Source of the DNA: Pirellulales bacterium
Lineage (GTDB): Bacteria; Planctomycetota; Planctomycetia; Pirellulales; JALHPA01
Length of the DNA: 6,404 nt
Reading direction: 5' to 3'
NCBI GenBank assembly: GCA_022842745.1
Contig: JALHPA010000168.1
Span: 1 to 6,404, forward strand
Shown here: one piece after another, positions 1-6,138 of the stretch
How the letters are laid out: each line of letters starts with the position of its first letter
Position numbering within the stretch: position 1 is the first letter of the stretch
The notes under the pieces: generated by a model
Databases searched by the model: none
What the model was told of the DNA's origin: nothing
What the model saw: the letters and a program-made list of their open reading frames with translations, nothing else
Translations under genes and position numbers: made by a program

Positions 1-1
1 G

Positions 2-232
2 CAGCTTCGCAACGCGCGGTGGGACGGGACGGACGAACCGGTGTTCAATATTCCGGTGGCGCTGTCGATCATGGTGTTTTTCGCGCTGTGCGCGCAGTGC
101 GCCGCCACGCTGGCGGTGATCAAGCGGGAGACGAACAGCGTGCGGTGGCCGCTGTTTACGTTCGTATATATGACGGGGCTGGCGTACCTGGGGGCGCTGT
201 TGACGTACCAGATTGGAATGCGGATCGGATAA
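2..232 (+). CDS. feoB: Ferrous iron transport protein B, C-terminal end (partial)
   Basis: Only the last 76 residues are present; the gene enters from the left edge in frame 2 and ends at TAA 230-232. FeoB is the inner-membrane Fe(II) permease, with an N-terminal G domain (outside this window) and a C-terminal transmembrane channel. What is visible is the end of the channel: two hydrophobic helices, the first around IPVALSIMVFFALCAQC and the second around PLFTFVYMTGLAYLGALL, joined by a short loop LAVIKRETNSVRW. The sequence FFALCAQCAATLAVIKRET followed by a Trp-Pro-Leu helix is the conserved end of FeoB proteins, including the two cysteines in ALCAQC. The small Cys-rich protein just downstream supports an feo operon. 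The truncation is due to the window edge; there is no sign of a broken gene. Confidence 0.93.
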   Translation, partial: QLRNARWDGTDEPVFNIPVALSIMVFFALCAQCAATLAVIKRETNSVRWPLFTFVYMTGLAYLGALLTYQIGMRIG

Positions 233-331
233 ACTGGCAGAGAAGCGAGTATGCGGATGGCGGGGGCCTGGGCGTCCCGAGTCTAAGTCGTTGGGTTGGG
301 CTTGGCGCCGACCCAAGAGGGGGTCTTTGTC

Positions 332-559
332 GTGGTGGAATGGCAAAACTCAGTTGTCTTGCTGATTGTCGCGGCGGCAGTCGCGCACCTTGCCTGGTTG
401 GGGTATCGGGCGTTGGTGCGGCCCAAGCAGGGCGGTTGTGGACGTTGTTCCACTTGCCCGGCCGGAAGCGCCGCCGAGCCCAGATTGGTTGAATTGACGC
501 TTCCGGGACGATCCTCGGCCGATTCGCGAGGGATCCACGATCGGCGGGGAGCAGTCTGA
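332..559 (+). CDS. FeoB-associated Cys-rich membrane protein
   Basis: This 75-residue protein has one N-terminal transmembrane helix (about residues 8-26, NSVVLLIVAAAVAHLAWLGY), then a basic stretch (RALVRPK) and a cysteine cluster CGRCSTC (Cys36, Cys39, Cys42). That arrangement, encoded just after feoB, is typical of the FeoB-associated Cys-rich family, small single-pass proteins thought to assist Fe(II) uptake, perhaps by binding iron near the channel exit. Their mechanism is not established. The start is set at GTG 332, because a purine-rich AAGAGGGGG (314-322) lies 9 nt upstream. A TTG at 296 would add 12 residues but has no such site. The roughly 30 residues after the cysteines are polar, Arg-rich and without recognisable motifs. 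The gene lies 99 bp after feoB, with no terminator seen between them, so co-transcription is likely. Confidence 0.82.
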   Translation: MVEWQNSVVLLIVAAAVAHLAWLGYRALVRPKQGGCGRCSTCPAGSAAEPRLVELTLPGRSSADSRGIHDRRGAV

Positions 560-581
560 TTGACCTGCGGCGGATGCGGGG

Positions 582-1913
582 TCAATCCGGGTTCTTAGCG
601 ACCCATTTGTTGCGGGGCGTTCCAGCGCGGCGGCTGGAAGTTCGTTCTTTGCCCGCTGGGCGGTGGGCCGAAGCAGCGTCGTCCGTCGTGCCGACGGGCA
701 CGGTGGCTGCCGGTCCTGAGTTGCTTGGCGCCGCGGCCGCCGGCACGGTGTCATCGGGAGAATTGGAATTCGCCGGCCCTGGATCCGCCGGCCCCGAATC
801 CGTTCCTGGGGACGCTGGAGCGGTGGAGTCGGGCTGAGTCTGGTCCGCGGCCGGGCGAGAGTTCGGTTTGCTCGGCGACGAGAGTTCGTCGGTGCTCGGA
901 GCGGCGCGTTCTTCCGGCGGTGCAGGCTTGACGAACGCCTGGGCGGACACCGGAGGCAGTTCGCTGGACATGGCATCCGTTTCGATCGTGATTTTGCCGA
1001 GTATTTTGCCGGTTTGCTCAGTGGCTTCGAAGGTCACGGGGATTTGGTACAGCGATTTGGCGGGAACGTCCGGGGAGGGGAGTTTGAACGAAAACCGTTC
1101 GTCTTCGCAGTCGATCTTCGTGATGCGGAACGGCTTTTTGCTGCGGACGATGAGCGGTTTGGTGGCTTTGGACCCAGGGGTGAGCGTGCCGAACGCGATC
1201 GAGCGGGAAAGGGAGACGGCGGGGACGACCTGGCCTTCGACCTCGATGGGGAATTGCTGTGCCTGGGCGTCGTTGGTGACGAGCAACAACTGGTCCTTGA
1301 TGTATCCGGCGGGGGCGTCTTTTTTGAGCTTTACCTTCAAATCGTAGGAGACCTGGCCCGGTGCGCGGGCACGGAGGACCGGCTCGACTTCGAAGTTGGT
1401 GTTGGCGCAGCGGACGTCGAGGATTTTCCAGTCGGGGCGGCTATTGTGGGTCACAGTGACCCGCTGTTCGATCGCTTGTCCCTGGTCGACTTCGCCGAAG
1501 GAGACGAGGGCCGGCTGGACGACGATGTCGCCGCGAATATTCCCGGAGACCTGGAGTTGGACCTCGGCGTAGAAGGGGCGGTCGAAGGTGACGGTGACGG
1601 TAGCCGAGCGATGGCCCAGAAAGGCATGGGTATTGAAAACGGCGATGATGTCGGCGGTTTCAAAGGTTTTCAGATCGCGTTTGCTGACCTCGGGTGAGGT
1701 GCAACCGCAACTGGAGCGGACGCCGGCGACGTGCAGGTCTTCGACGTAGAGGTTCTTGAAGGCGAAGCGGAACTCGGTTTTCGCGCCGCGGACCACCGTG
1801 CCGAAATCGTGGCTGGTGGTTTTGAACATTTTCCGGGCCCACTCCTGGGCGGACGCGGAGGGGGCAGCGATCGATGCGCAAAGCGCAACTGCCAGGGCGA
1901 AAAACATGCGCAC
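582..1913 (-). CDS. Secreted DUF1573 domain protein with Pro/Ser/Ala-rich tail
   Basis: A 443-residue exported protein of unknown function. A signal peptide covers about residues 1-22 (basic start, core FFALAVALCASIAAP, cleavage after SASA). The DUF1573 signature follows: HDFGTVVRG (residues 35-43) and, about 30 residues later, SSCGCT (67-72). Two further beta-rich repeats open with similar turns, VSFGEVDQG (137-145) and IAFGTLTPG (239-247). This suggests three tandem Ig-like (ASH/HYDIN-type) domains to about residue 328. The last 115 residues are low-complexity Pro, Ser, Ala, Asp and Thr ending in a basic segment, probably disordered. The start is taken as GTG 1913, with GGGAG (1923-1927) 9 nt upstream and a compact signal peptide. 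ATG 1907 and ATG 1985 are alternatives. An in-frame start at 2129 is unlikely because it lies upstream of the predicted promoter. The gene converges on the feo unit with 22 bp between stops. DUF1573 proteins are common in planctomycetes and Bacteroidetes; no enzymatic role is known. Confidence 0.85.
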   Translation of the reverse strand: MRMFFALAVALCASIAAPSASAQEWARKMFKTTSHDFGTVVRGAKTEFRFAFKNLYVEDLHVAGVRSSCGCTSPEVSKRDLKTFETADIIAVFNTHAFLGHRSATVTVTFDRPFYAEVQLQVSGNIRGDIVVQPALVSFGEVDQGQAIEQRVTVTHNSRPDWKILDVRCANTNFEVEPVLRARAPGQVSYDLKVKLKKDAPAGYIKDQLLLVTNDAQAQQFPIEVEGQVVPAVSLSRSIAFGTLTPGSKATKPLIVRSKKPFRITKIDCEDERFSFKLPSPDVPAKSLYQIPVTFEATEQTGKILGKITIETDAMSSELPPVSAQAFVKPAPPEERAAPSTDELSSPSKPNSRPAADQTQPDSTAPASPGTDSGPADPGPANSNSPDDTVPAAAAPSNSGPAATVPVGTTDDAASAHRPAGKERTSSRRAGTPRNKWVAKNPD

Positions 1914-2034
1914 AGGCCAATTCTCCCAAGACGTGGTTACCCGCTGTGACGGAACGGAGCTATCTGACAGCAAATAGCTGGCCATACCGTTCGTCGTATT
2001 TGTCGCCGCTCCGATCGGTGCGAGTCCGTGCGCA

Positions 2035-2063
2035 AATCTAGGCAGGCGTTGCTGATATGTCAA
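2035..2063 (-). promoter_or_regulatory. Sigma70-like promoter for the DUF1573 gene
   Basis: Read on the minus strand, TTGACA (2058-2063, a perfect -35 hexamer) is followed after exactly 17 nt by TAGATT (2035-2040, 4 of 6 matches to TATAAT). Transcription would begin near 2028, giving a leader of about 115 nt to GTG 1913 or about 43 nt to ATG 1985. The promoter excludes a start at 2129. The hexamers and spacing are seen in the sequence; activity is inferred. Confidence 0.55.
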
Positions 2064-2105
2064 CTTCGAATGGCCGGCTGCCCTCGGCCGGATGAATTGA
2101 TTTTC

Positions 2106-2125
2106 GGACGGGACATGCTCCGTCC
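2106..2125. repeat. Small inverted repeat (hairpin)
   Basis: GGACGG (2106-2111) and CCGTCC (2120-2125) form a perfect 6-bp stem around the 8-nt loop GACATGCT. A second register, GGGAC (2110-2114) with GTCCC (2122-2126), is also possible. There is no T-run after the stem on the plus strand, and none on the minus strand, so it does not look like an intrinsic terminator. It lies upstream of the minus-strand promoter and could be an operator or a dispersed repeat. Confidence 0.4.
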
Positions 2126-2485
2126 CCAATTATTCTGAGGAGTAGGCTTTGTCGCGCTTTACCGCTGCGCGACGGAAAGTCACTATCTCACGCATTTACC
2201 CTAAGTTGAGCATTGGTCGCGGATTCGGCAGATTGTCGAGTCGCCCCAGGAGGGTGGGAAACCGTTCGCCCAGGCGGGACATCAAAGGATCGCATCGGGC
2301 ATGGCGCGGGGGTACATTAAAAGTCGCGGGAATGGCTGGGGAGGACCATTCGGCGCGAGGAACGGGGAGGACAGTTGATGATCGCGGACTAGCGGTTTTA
2401 GGGGATGGTTCGTCAATCCGCTGGGTCGGCAGGGGTCAGAGGGGGTCGAATGTTTGAAGGTACCGAGCCAAGGGAAGTTGCAAGC

Positions 2486-4795
2486 ATGGCATCGCGCATA
2501 AATTGGACGTGGTTATTGAGGTGGCGGGCGATTGGGGCCGCGGCGGCGGTTTTGCTGGCGCTCTTGGCGCTGCGACCGGGTTTGAATTTGCCGGTCGGGG
2601 CGGCGGAGCCGGGAGATCAATCTGGCACGAAGCAAGCCGAAAAGCCGACCGCGAAGGAGGAGGTGCCGATGGAAGAGCATCCTTTTGGGCGGAGGACGCC
2701 TGCGCCGGCGTTGGATGGGGGGATTGGCTGGATCAACTCGGCGGGGCCGGTGGATTTGAAGGAATTGCGGGGGAAGTTCGTGATTCTGGATTTTTGGACG
2801 TACTGCTGCATCAATTGCATCCACGTGCTGCCGGAATTGAAGAAGCTGGAGCGGGCGTATCCGAATGAGGTGGTGGTGATCGGGGTGCATTCGGCGAAGT
2901 TCGACGGCGAGCAGGACTCGCGGAATATCGCCGAGGCGGTGCTGCGTTACGAGATCGAGCATCCGGTGGTGAACGACGCGGAGCACAAGATTTGGGACGC
3001 TTATGGGGTCAATAGCTGGCCGAGCTTTCGGATTATCGATCCGGAAGGGAATCTGGTGGCGGGGGACTCCGGGGAGATCAGCTTCGAAGCGTTCGATGGA
3101 TTTTTGAAGAAGTTTTTGCCGTATTACCGCGAGCGCAAGCTGCTGAATACCGAGCCGATCAAGTTCGACCTGGAACGGGCCAAAGCGGCACAAACGCCGT
3201 TGCGTTTTCCGGGGAAGGTGATGGCCGATGAGGCTGGCAAGCGGTTGTTCATCGCCGACAGCAACCATAACCGGATCGTCGTGACCAGCCTGGAGGGCAA
3301 GTTGTTGGCGACGATCGGCAGTGGGACGGCGGGAGCGACGGACGGGGGCTACGCTACCGCCCAGTTCGATCATCCCCAAGGCATGGCGCTGGTGGGGCAG
3401 ACGCTGTACGTGGCGGATACGGAGAACCACTTGCTGCGGAAGGTGGATCTGGTCAAGAAGCGTGTGACGACGATTTCGGGGACGGGAAAGCAGGGGCGGA
3501 ACGCGTGGCCGGGGATGGCGGACGAGAACGCTCCCTTGGCGCGGCTGCTCGATAACACGGTTCCGACGCGGTTTGTCGGCCTGCCGAAGACGACGGCGCT
3601 GAACAGCCCGTGGGACTTGTGGGTGGATGGGAAGGACCTGTATATCGCAATGGCGGGGCCGCACCAGATTTGGAAGATGCCCCTGGACGAGTCGGAAATT
3701 GGCCCGTATGCCGGCAATGGGCGGGAGGATATTCGAGATGGGGCGCTGTTGCCGCCGCGACCTTATCAATCAGGCTACTCCTCGTTTGCCCAGCCGAGCG
3801 GGCTGGCCGGGGACGGCGAGTGGCTGTACGTGGCCGACAGCGAGGGGAGCTCGATCCGGGCGGTGCCGTTCGACCCGAAGAAGGAAGTGCGGACGGTGGT
3901 GGGGACGTCTGAATTGCCGGAGGGGCGGCTGTTTGTGTTTGGCGATCGGGATGGGACGGGATTGGCGAAGTACACAGGGAAACGGGGAACCCGGCCAGGC
4001 GTACCGGAGACTACCGGGGTGTTGTTGCAGCATGCGCTGGGGGTGGTTCACCAGGGGGGCAAGCTGTACGTGGCCGATACGTACAACAACAAGATCAAGG
4101 AAATCGATCCGGCGACCGGCGCGACTCGGACGCTGGCGGGAACGGGGGCGCCTGGCGCGGCGGACATGCCGGCGCAGTTCGACGAGCCGGCGGGGATTTC
4201 GGCGGCGGGGGGGAAATTGTACGTGGCCGATACGAACAATCACGCGATTCGGACGGTGGATATCGCCAGCGGAAACGTGGCGACGTTGACGATCGAGGGA
4301 TTGAAGCCGCCCGCGCCGCCGCGGCCGGCGGCAGCGGCGAGCCGGCCGAGCTTCCGCAACGCGGTGGAGATCGCGCTTGCGCCGGCGACCGTTCGGCCGG
4401 TCAATGGGGCGATTACCGTGCAGGTGGAGCTGAAGTATCCAGAGGGGTGGCACACGAACCCGTTGGCGCCGACGGTGTACGTGGTGGACGCCGTGGCGGA
4501 GAAGGGACCGTTGGAGCGGGCAGGCCTTGGGCAGACGGTGCGGATCAAAGAGCCGAAGGAGAGCTTTGAGATCACGCTGCCGCTACGAACCGCCGGGGAC
4601 GAAGGGGGGGCGGAGAAGGGGGGAAAGCAAGCGGCGGGAGAGGACAAGCTGCGGCTGTCTGTGAACCACTATTATTGCCAGGGGGGGCCGGAAGGGGTGT
4701 GCAAGACGGGAAGCGTGATTTGGACGGTGCCGGTGAAGATCGATCCTTTGGCGAAGGAGACGAAGGTGGCAGCGGGGGTTGAGGTGGCGGAGTAG
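2486..4795 (+). CDS. Exported thioredoxin-like / NHL-repeat protein (NHLRC2-type) with C-terminal DsbD-N-like domain
   Basis: A 769-residue protein with four parts. Residues 1 to about 40 form a signal sequence or membrane anchor (WTWLLRWRAIG, then AAAAVLLALLAL). Residues 70-215 are a TlpA/redoxin-like thioredoxin domain with active site WTYCCINC (104-111; the CxxC is Cys108-Cys111, preceded by an extra Cys107) and a SWPSF segment at about 177-181, the expected cis-proline loop. Residues 240-600 are an NHL beta-propeller with at least six blades: LFIADSNHNRIVV (254), LYVADTENHLLRK (307), LYIAMAGPHQIWK (385), LYVADSEGSSIRA (447), LYVADTYNNKIKE (527) and LYVADTNNHAIRT (578). Residues 620-755 resemble the N-terminal domain of DsbD and contain Cys731 and Cys739. 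The order thioredoxin-NHL, the CCINC motif and the terminal YYCQGGPEGVCK segment match the NHLRC2 family. Catalysis of thiol-disulfide exchange outside the cytoplasm is inferred; no substrate is known. ATG 2486 is chosen for AGGGAAG (2471-2477) 8 nt upstream; ATG 2450, after AGAGGGGG (2438-2445), would add 12 residues and is also plausible. Confidence 0.9.
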   Translation: MASRINWTWLLRWRAIGAAAAVLLALLALRPGLNLPVGAAEPGDQSGTKQAEKPTAKEEVPMEEHPFGRRTPAPALDGGIGWINSAGPVDLKELRGKFVILDFWTYCCINCIHVLPELKKLERAYPNEVVVIGVHSAKFDGEQDSRNIAEAVLRYEIEHPVVNDAEHKIWDAYGVNSWPSFRIIDPEGNLVAGDSGEISFEAFDGFLKKFLPYYRERKLLNTEPIKFDLERAKAAQTPLRFPGKVMADEAGKRLFIADSNHNRIVVTSLEGKLLATIGSGTAGATDGGYATAQFDHPQGMALVGQTLYVADTENHLLRKVDLVKKRVTTISGTGKQGRNAWPGMADENAPLARLLDNTVPTRFVGLPKTTALNSPWDLWVDGKDLYIAMAGPHQIWKMPLDESEIGPYAGNGREDIRDGALLPPRPYQSGYSSFAQPSGLAGDGEWLYVADSEGSSIRAVPFDPKKEVRTVVGTSELPEGRLFVFGDRDGTGLAKYTGKRGTRPGVPETTGVLLQHALGVVHQGGKLYVADTYNNKIKEIDPATGATRTLAGTGAPGAADMPAQFDEPAGISAAGGKLYVADTNNHAIRTVDIASGNVATLTIEGLKPPAPPRPAAAASRPSFRNAVEIALAPATVRPVNGAITVQVELKYPEGWHTNPLAPTVYVVDAVAEKGPLERAGLGQTVRIKEPKESFEITLPLRTAGDEGGAEKGGKQAAGEDKLRLSVNHYYCQGGPEGVCKTGSVIWTVPVKIDPLAKETKVAAGVEVAE

Positions 4796-4802
4796 GTCAA
4801 GT

Positions 4803-5525
4803 TTAGCAACACAGGTCTGGTCGACCGTGCCACTCATGCTCAATGGCGCGCATTAACAAGGCACTGTCAAATTCGATCGACCCGGTTGGGAACAATGAAC
4901 GGTCGTCAAAGTAGCTCGAGCGCACCGCCGACACGGCCAGCGGCTGGACCTGCCAGCGTCGGCATCGCAGTTCGAGCCCTTGGAACCTCTGCGAGTCGGA
5001 CGTGGTCGAATACCCTATCGACCCGCCTTGAAAGAATGACGAGGCGTCGGCAAGCGATCCGAACGCCGAGGCGACCGGCCACCGATCAACAACGTCTCCA
5101 ACCACCGAGAGACTCGTCGTCCCATCGTCGCTTTGCAGGGCGACCTCGAAATGGGTGTCGCTCTCCTGAATGTTGAAGTTGGCGTGGGAATGGAGGCCGG
5201 GGAACAAGCGACCCCCGGCGAGCGTGTTCAGCCATGAACTCGTGTCTCGGCGACGGACGAAAACTCCCTCGCGGACCAAATTCCCTTCGTTCCACTCGAC
5301 GGCGGTTCGGTGGGCAGCATTCTCCGACGAAATTCCAAGGCAAGCGGGAATGAACCGTGGCCGTATTCCGCGTAGGCGGATCAGGCAAATGCCAACGTAG
5401 CCGTGCCCCCGGTAACACTTGGGCCGGAAGGGAGCGGGAAGCGTGGCCGCCAGCAGAGCCGGATCGACCCGGTAGTTCACGAGGATGCGGCGGTCGATGA
5501 CGCCGTAAATCACGGGCAATCTCAT
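4803..5525 (-). CDS. DUF2071 (YqjF-like) family protein
   Basis: A 240-residue soluble protein with no signal peptide or membrane segment. The N-terminal part, VDPALLAATLPAPFRP followed by GHGYVGICLIRLRGIRP, has the layout of DUF2071/YqjF proteins: a 'ligand must exceed limits' helix, then an Ala/Gly-Tyr-Val-Gly-Ile strand. Later parts fit too: REGVFVRRRDTSSW near residue 86, GDVVDRWPVASAFGSLADASSFFQ near 143-166, and a His-Glu-Trp-His segment close to the C-terminus. The family is thought to share a fold with acetoacetate decarboxylase, but no reaction is assigned to it, and none is claimed here. The ATG at 5525 is preceded by GGGAAAA (5531-5537) at 5 nt, a modest binding site. The gene runs toward the thioredoxin/NHL gene with only 7 bp between the two stop codons, and no terminator is visible there. 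It is full length for the family. Confidence 0.75.
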   Translation of the reverse strand: MRLPVIYGVIDRRILVNYRVDPALLAATLPAPFRPKCYRGHGYVGICLIRLRGIRPRFIPACLGISSENAAHRTAVEWNEGNLVREGVFVRRRDTSSWLNTLAGGRLFPGLHSHANFNIQESDTHFEVALQSDDGTTSLSVVGDVVDRWPVASAFGSLADASSFFQGGSIGYSTTSDSQRFQGLELRCRRWQVQPLAVSAVRSSYFDDRSLFPTGSIEFDSALLMRAIEHEWHGRPDLCC

Positions 5526-5534
5526 GGGAATTTT

Positions 5535-5637
5535 CCCGTCGAATGAGATGAAGAACCTGTCAAACTGCTGCTCGAATGTGCTATGAACAACATCGCACCC
5601 GCCCGAGAAGCCGGTAACCTATAGACACCCGTCGAAT
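5535..5637. repeat. Direct repeat CCCGTCGAAT, two copies 93 bp apart
   Basis: The identical 10-mer CCCGTCGAAT occurs at 5535-5544 and 5628-5637, just upstream of the DUF2071 start (on the minus strand it reads ATTCGACGGG in both). A chance 10-bp repeat in a region this size is uncommon but possible. It could be a pair of regulator sites for the DUF2071 gene or a trace of a past rearrangement. Confidence 0.4.
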
Positions 5638-5647
5638 TATCCGTGCG

Positions 5648-5724
5648 GAACAACCAAGCAACCGTGCTCCGAGCAGCGCATTAACCGCGGAGGCGAGCAC
5701 GAACGGCAGCGAACGCAGTTGGTC
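5648..5724. repeat. Imperfect 77-nt hairpin element
   Basis: Outer arms GAACAAC (5648-5654) and GTTGGTC (5718-5724) pair at 6 of 7 positions. Inner arms CGTGCTC (5663-5669) and GAGCACG (5695-5701) pair perfectly. The spacers between outer and inner arms are unequal (8 nt on the left, 16 nt on the right), leaving an asymmetric bulge, and the apex is 25 nt. The layout of two paired boxes per arm with an AAC...GTT outer pair recalls integron attC sites, although the outer boxes do not match the classical RYYYAAC/GTTRRRY consensus. Alternative explanations are a structured leader or a dispersed palindromic repeat. Confidence 0.4.
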
Positions 5725-5789
5725 GTGCTGGCATTTTCAGGGGGGTTCCTGCATTGGGCCCATCGATCCAGGGGGCAGAAATGTCCGAC

Positions 5790-5817
5790 TTGAACAATCT
5801 GTAAAACGAGACATAAT
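5790..5817 (+). promoter_or_regulatory. Candidate sigma70-like promoter for the small two-gene unit
   Basis: TTGAAC (5790-5795, 4 of 6 to TTGACA) is followed after 16 nt by CATAAT (5812-5817, 5 of 6 to TATAAT). Transcription would begin near 5824 and give a leader of about 25 nt before ATG 5849. The surrounding stretch is A/T-rich compared with its neighbours. Position and sequence are seen; function is inferred. Confidence 0.5.
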
Positions 5818-5848
5818 TCTAGGACGGATAACAGTTGGCCGGATCTCG

Positions 5849-6133
5849 ATGCCCTATTCGCTTTCTCTGACAGCCGTGCTCCGCAAGGCGGGCTGGCGAG
5901 TGAAGTTTTATGACGCCGAAGGGCCGGAGGAACCGCACGTTTCGATTTTTCGCAGGGGGGAACAATGGCGACTTTCTTTGCGCAACGGGACGTTTCTCGA
6001 TGGTGGTAAGTGGAGTGAGATCGATGACGCCGTGAAGGCCGCCATCATGAAGGAGTGGCACACTTTGAGGTCGGAGTGGGACAAGCTGCACGGAAAATTC
6101 AACCCGATCTCGAGCGAACCGGAAGAGGAGTAA
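5849..6133 (+). CDS. Small hypothetical protein, weakly DUF4160-like
   Basis: A 94-residue protein that I do not recognise with certainty. It has no signal peptide or membrane helix. The N-terminal half reads like a small beta-sheet (GWRVKFYDAEG, then EEPHVSIFRRGEQWRLSLRNG), and the second half is helical (IDDAVKAAIMKEWHTLRSEWDKLHGK), ending in an acidic tail SEPEEE. The 'E-x-P-H-V-x-I' strand preceded by a short charged turn recalls DUF4160-type small proteins, which are often encoded beside a second small gene, but the similarity is short and I hold it loosely. The start at ATG 5849 has only a weak GGA upstream (5841-5843), but no other in-frame start lies near. A promoter candidate is placed 30 nt upstream. 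The gene probably forms an operon with the one that begins 5 nt after its stop. Confidence 0.68.
   Translation: MPYSLSLTAVLRKAGWRVKFYDAEGPEEPHVSIFRRGEQWRLSLRNGTFLDGGKWSEIDDAVKAAIMKEWHTLRSEWDKLHGKFNPISSEPEEE
6122..6130 (+). promoter_or_regulatory. Ribosome binding site inside the preceding gene
   Basis: GAAGAGGAG (6122-6130) lies 8 nt before ATG 6139 and at the same time encodes the last residues (Glu-Glu-Glu) of the upstream protein. It fixes the start of the next gene and suggests that translation of the two genes is coupled. Confidence 0.65.
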
Positions 6134-6138
6134 TTGCG

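Larger units (their letters stand above)
1914..2485. other. Divergent intergenic region between the DUF1573 and thioredoxin/NHL genes
   Basis: About 570 bp separate the two diverging starts. The left part carries the minus-strand promoter and ribosome binding site of the DUF1573 gene. Around 2106-2125 is a small hairpin. The right part (2130-2485) should hold the promoter of the thioredoxin/NHL gene, but no convincing -35/-10 pair was found there. Open frames across 2149-2457 and from 1985 to 2129 translate to Arg/Gly/Ser-rich or uninformative protein without recognisable motifs, and are not called as genes. Confidence 0.6.
5526..5848. other. Intergenic region between DUF2071 and the small two-gene unit
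   Basis: This stretch of 323 bp holds no open frame worth calling. It contains a 10-bp direct repeat CCCGTCGAAT (5535-5544 and 5628-5637), a 77-nt imperfect hairpin (5648-5724), the 8-bp palindrome TGGGCCCA (5755-5762) and a promoter candidate for the gene at 5849. A TTGACA on the minus strand (5558-5563) precedes the DUF2071 start but lacks a matching -10. Confidence 0.55.

Noticed and set aside
291..320. Possible hairpin TTGGG...CCCAA between feoB and the Cys-rich gene as a terminator
   Set aside because: The stem is only 5 bp with an 11-nt loop and no T-run follows; it overlaps the ribosome binding site region of the next gene.
19..492. Plus-strand frame of 157 codons overlapping feoB and the Cys-rich gene
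   Set aside because: It is out of frame with both recognised genes and gives a Gly/Arg/Val-rich sequence with no domain.
1014..1697. Long open frame antisense to the DUF1573 gene (227 codons, plus strand)
   Set aside because: It is a product of GC-rich codon bias opposite a well-supported secreted protein; its Asp/Gly/Val-rich translation shows no domain.
2149..2457. Plus-strand open frame of 102 codons ahead of the thioredoxin/NHL gene
   Set aside because: The translation is Arg/Gly/Ser-rich with no motif, no convincing ribosome binding site was seen, and it overlaps the best start region of the downstream gene; it is most likely non-coding upstream DNA.
2513..3769. Long open frame antisense to the thioredoxin/NHL gene (418 codons, minus strand)
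   Set aside because: The sense strand carries clear thioredoxin and NHL motifs through the whole span; the antisense translation is Arg/Pro/His-rich, as expected for a shadow.
3400..4240. Repeated nucleotide string TGTACGTGGC as a DNA repeat
   Set aside because: Most copies in this span encode the recurring LYVAD motif of successive NHL blades, so the repetition is explained by the protein.
4886..5176. Plus-strand open frame opposite the DUF2071 gene
   Set aside because: Arg/Pro/Ser-rich translation without a plausible start; the minus strand has a complete family match.
5558..5563. TTGACA on the minus strand as -35 of a DUF2071 promoter
   Set aside because: No -10-like hexamer lies 15-19 nt downstream, and the start codon is too close (about 33 nt) for a typical leader.
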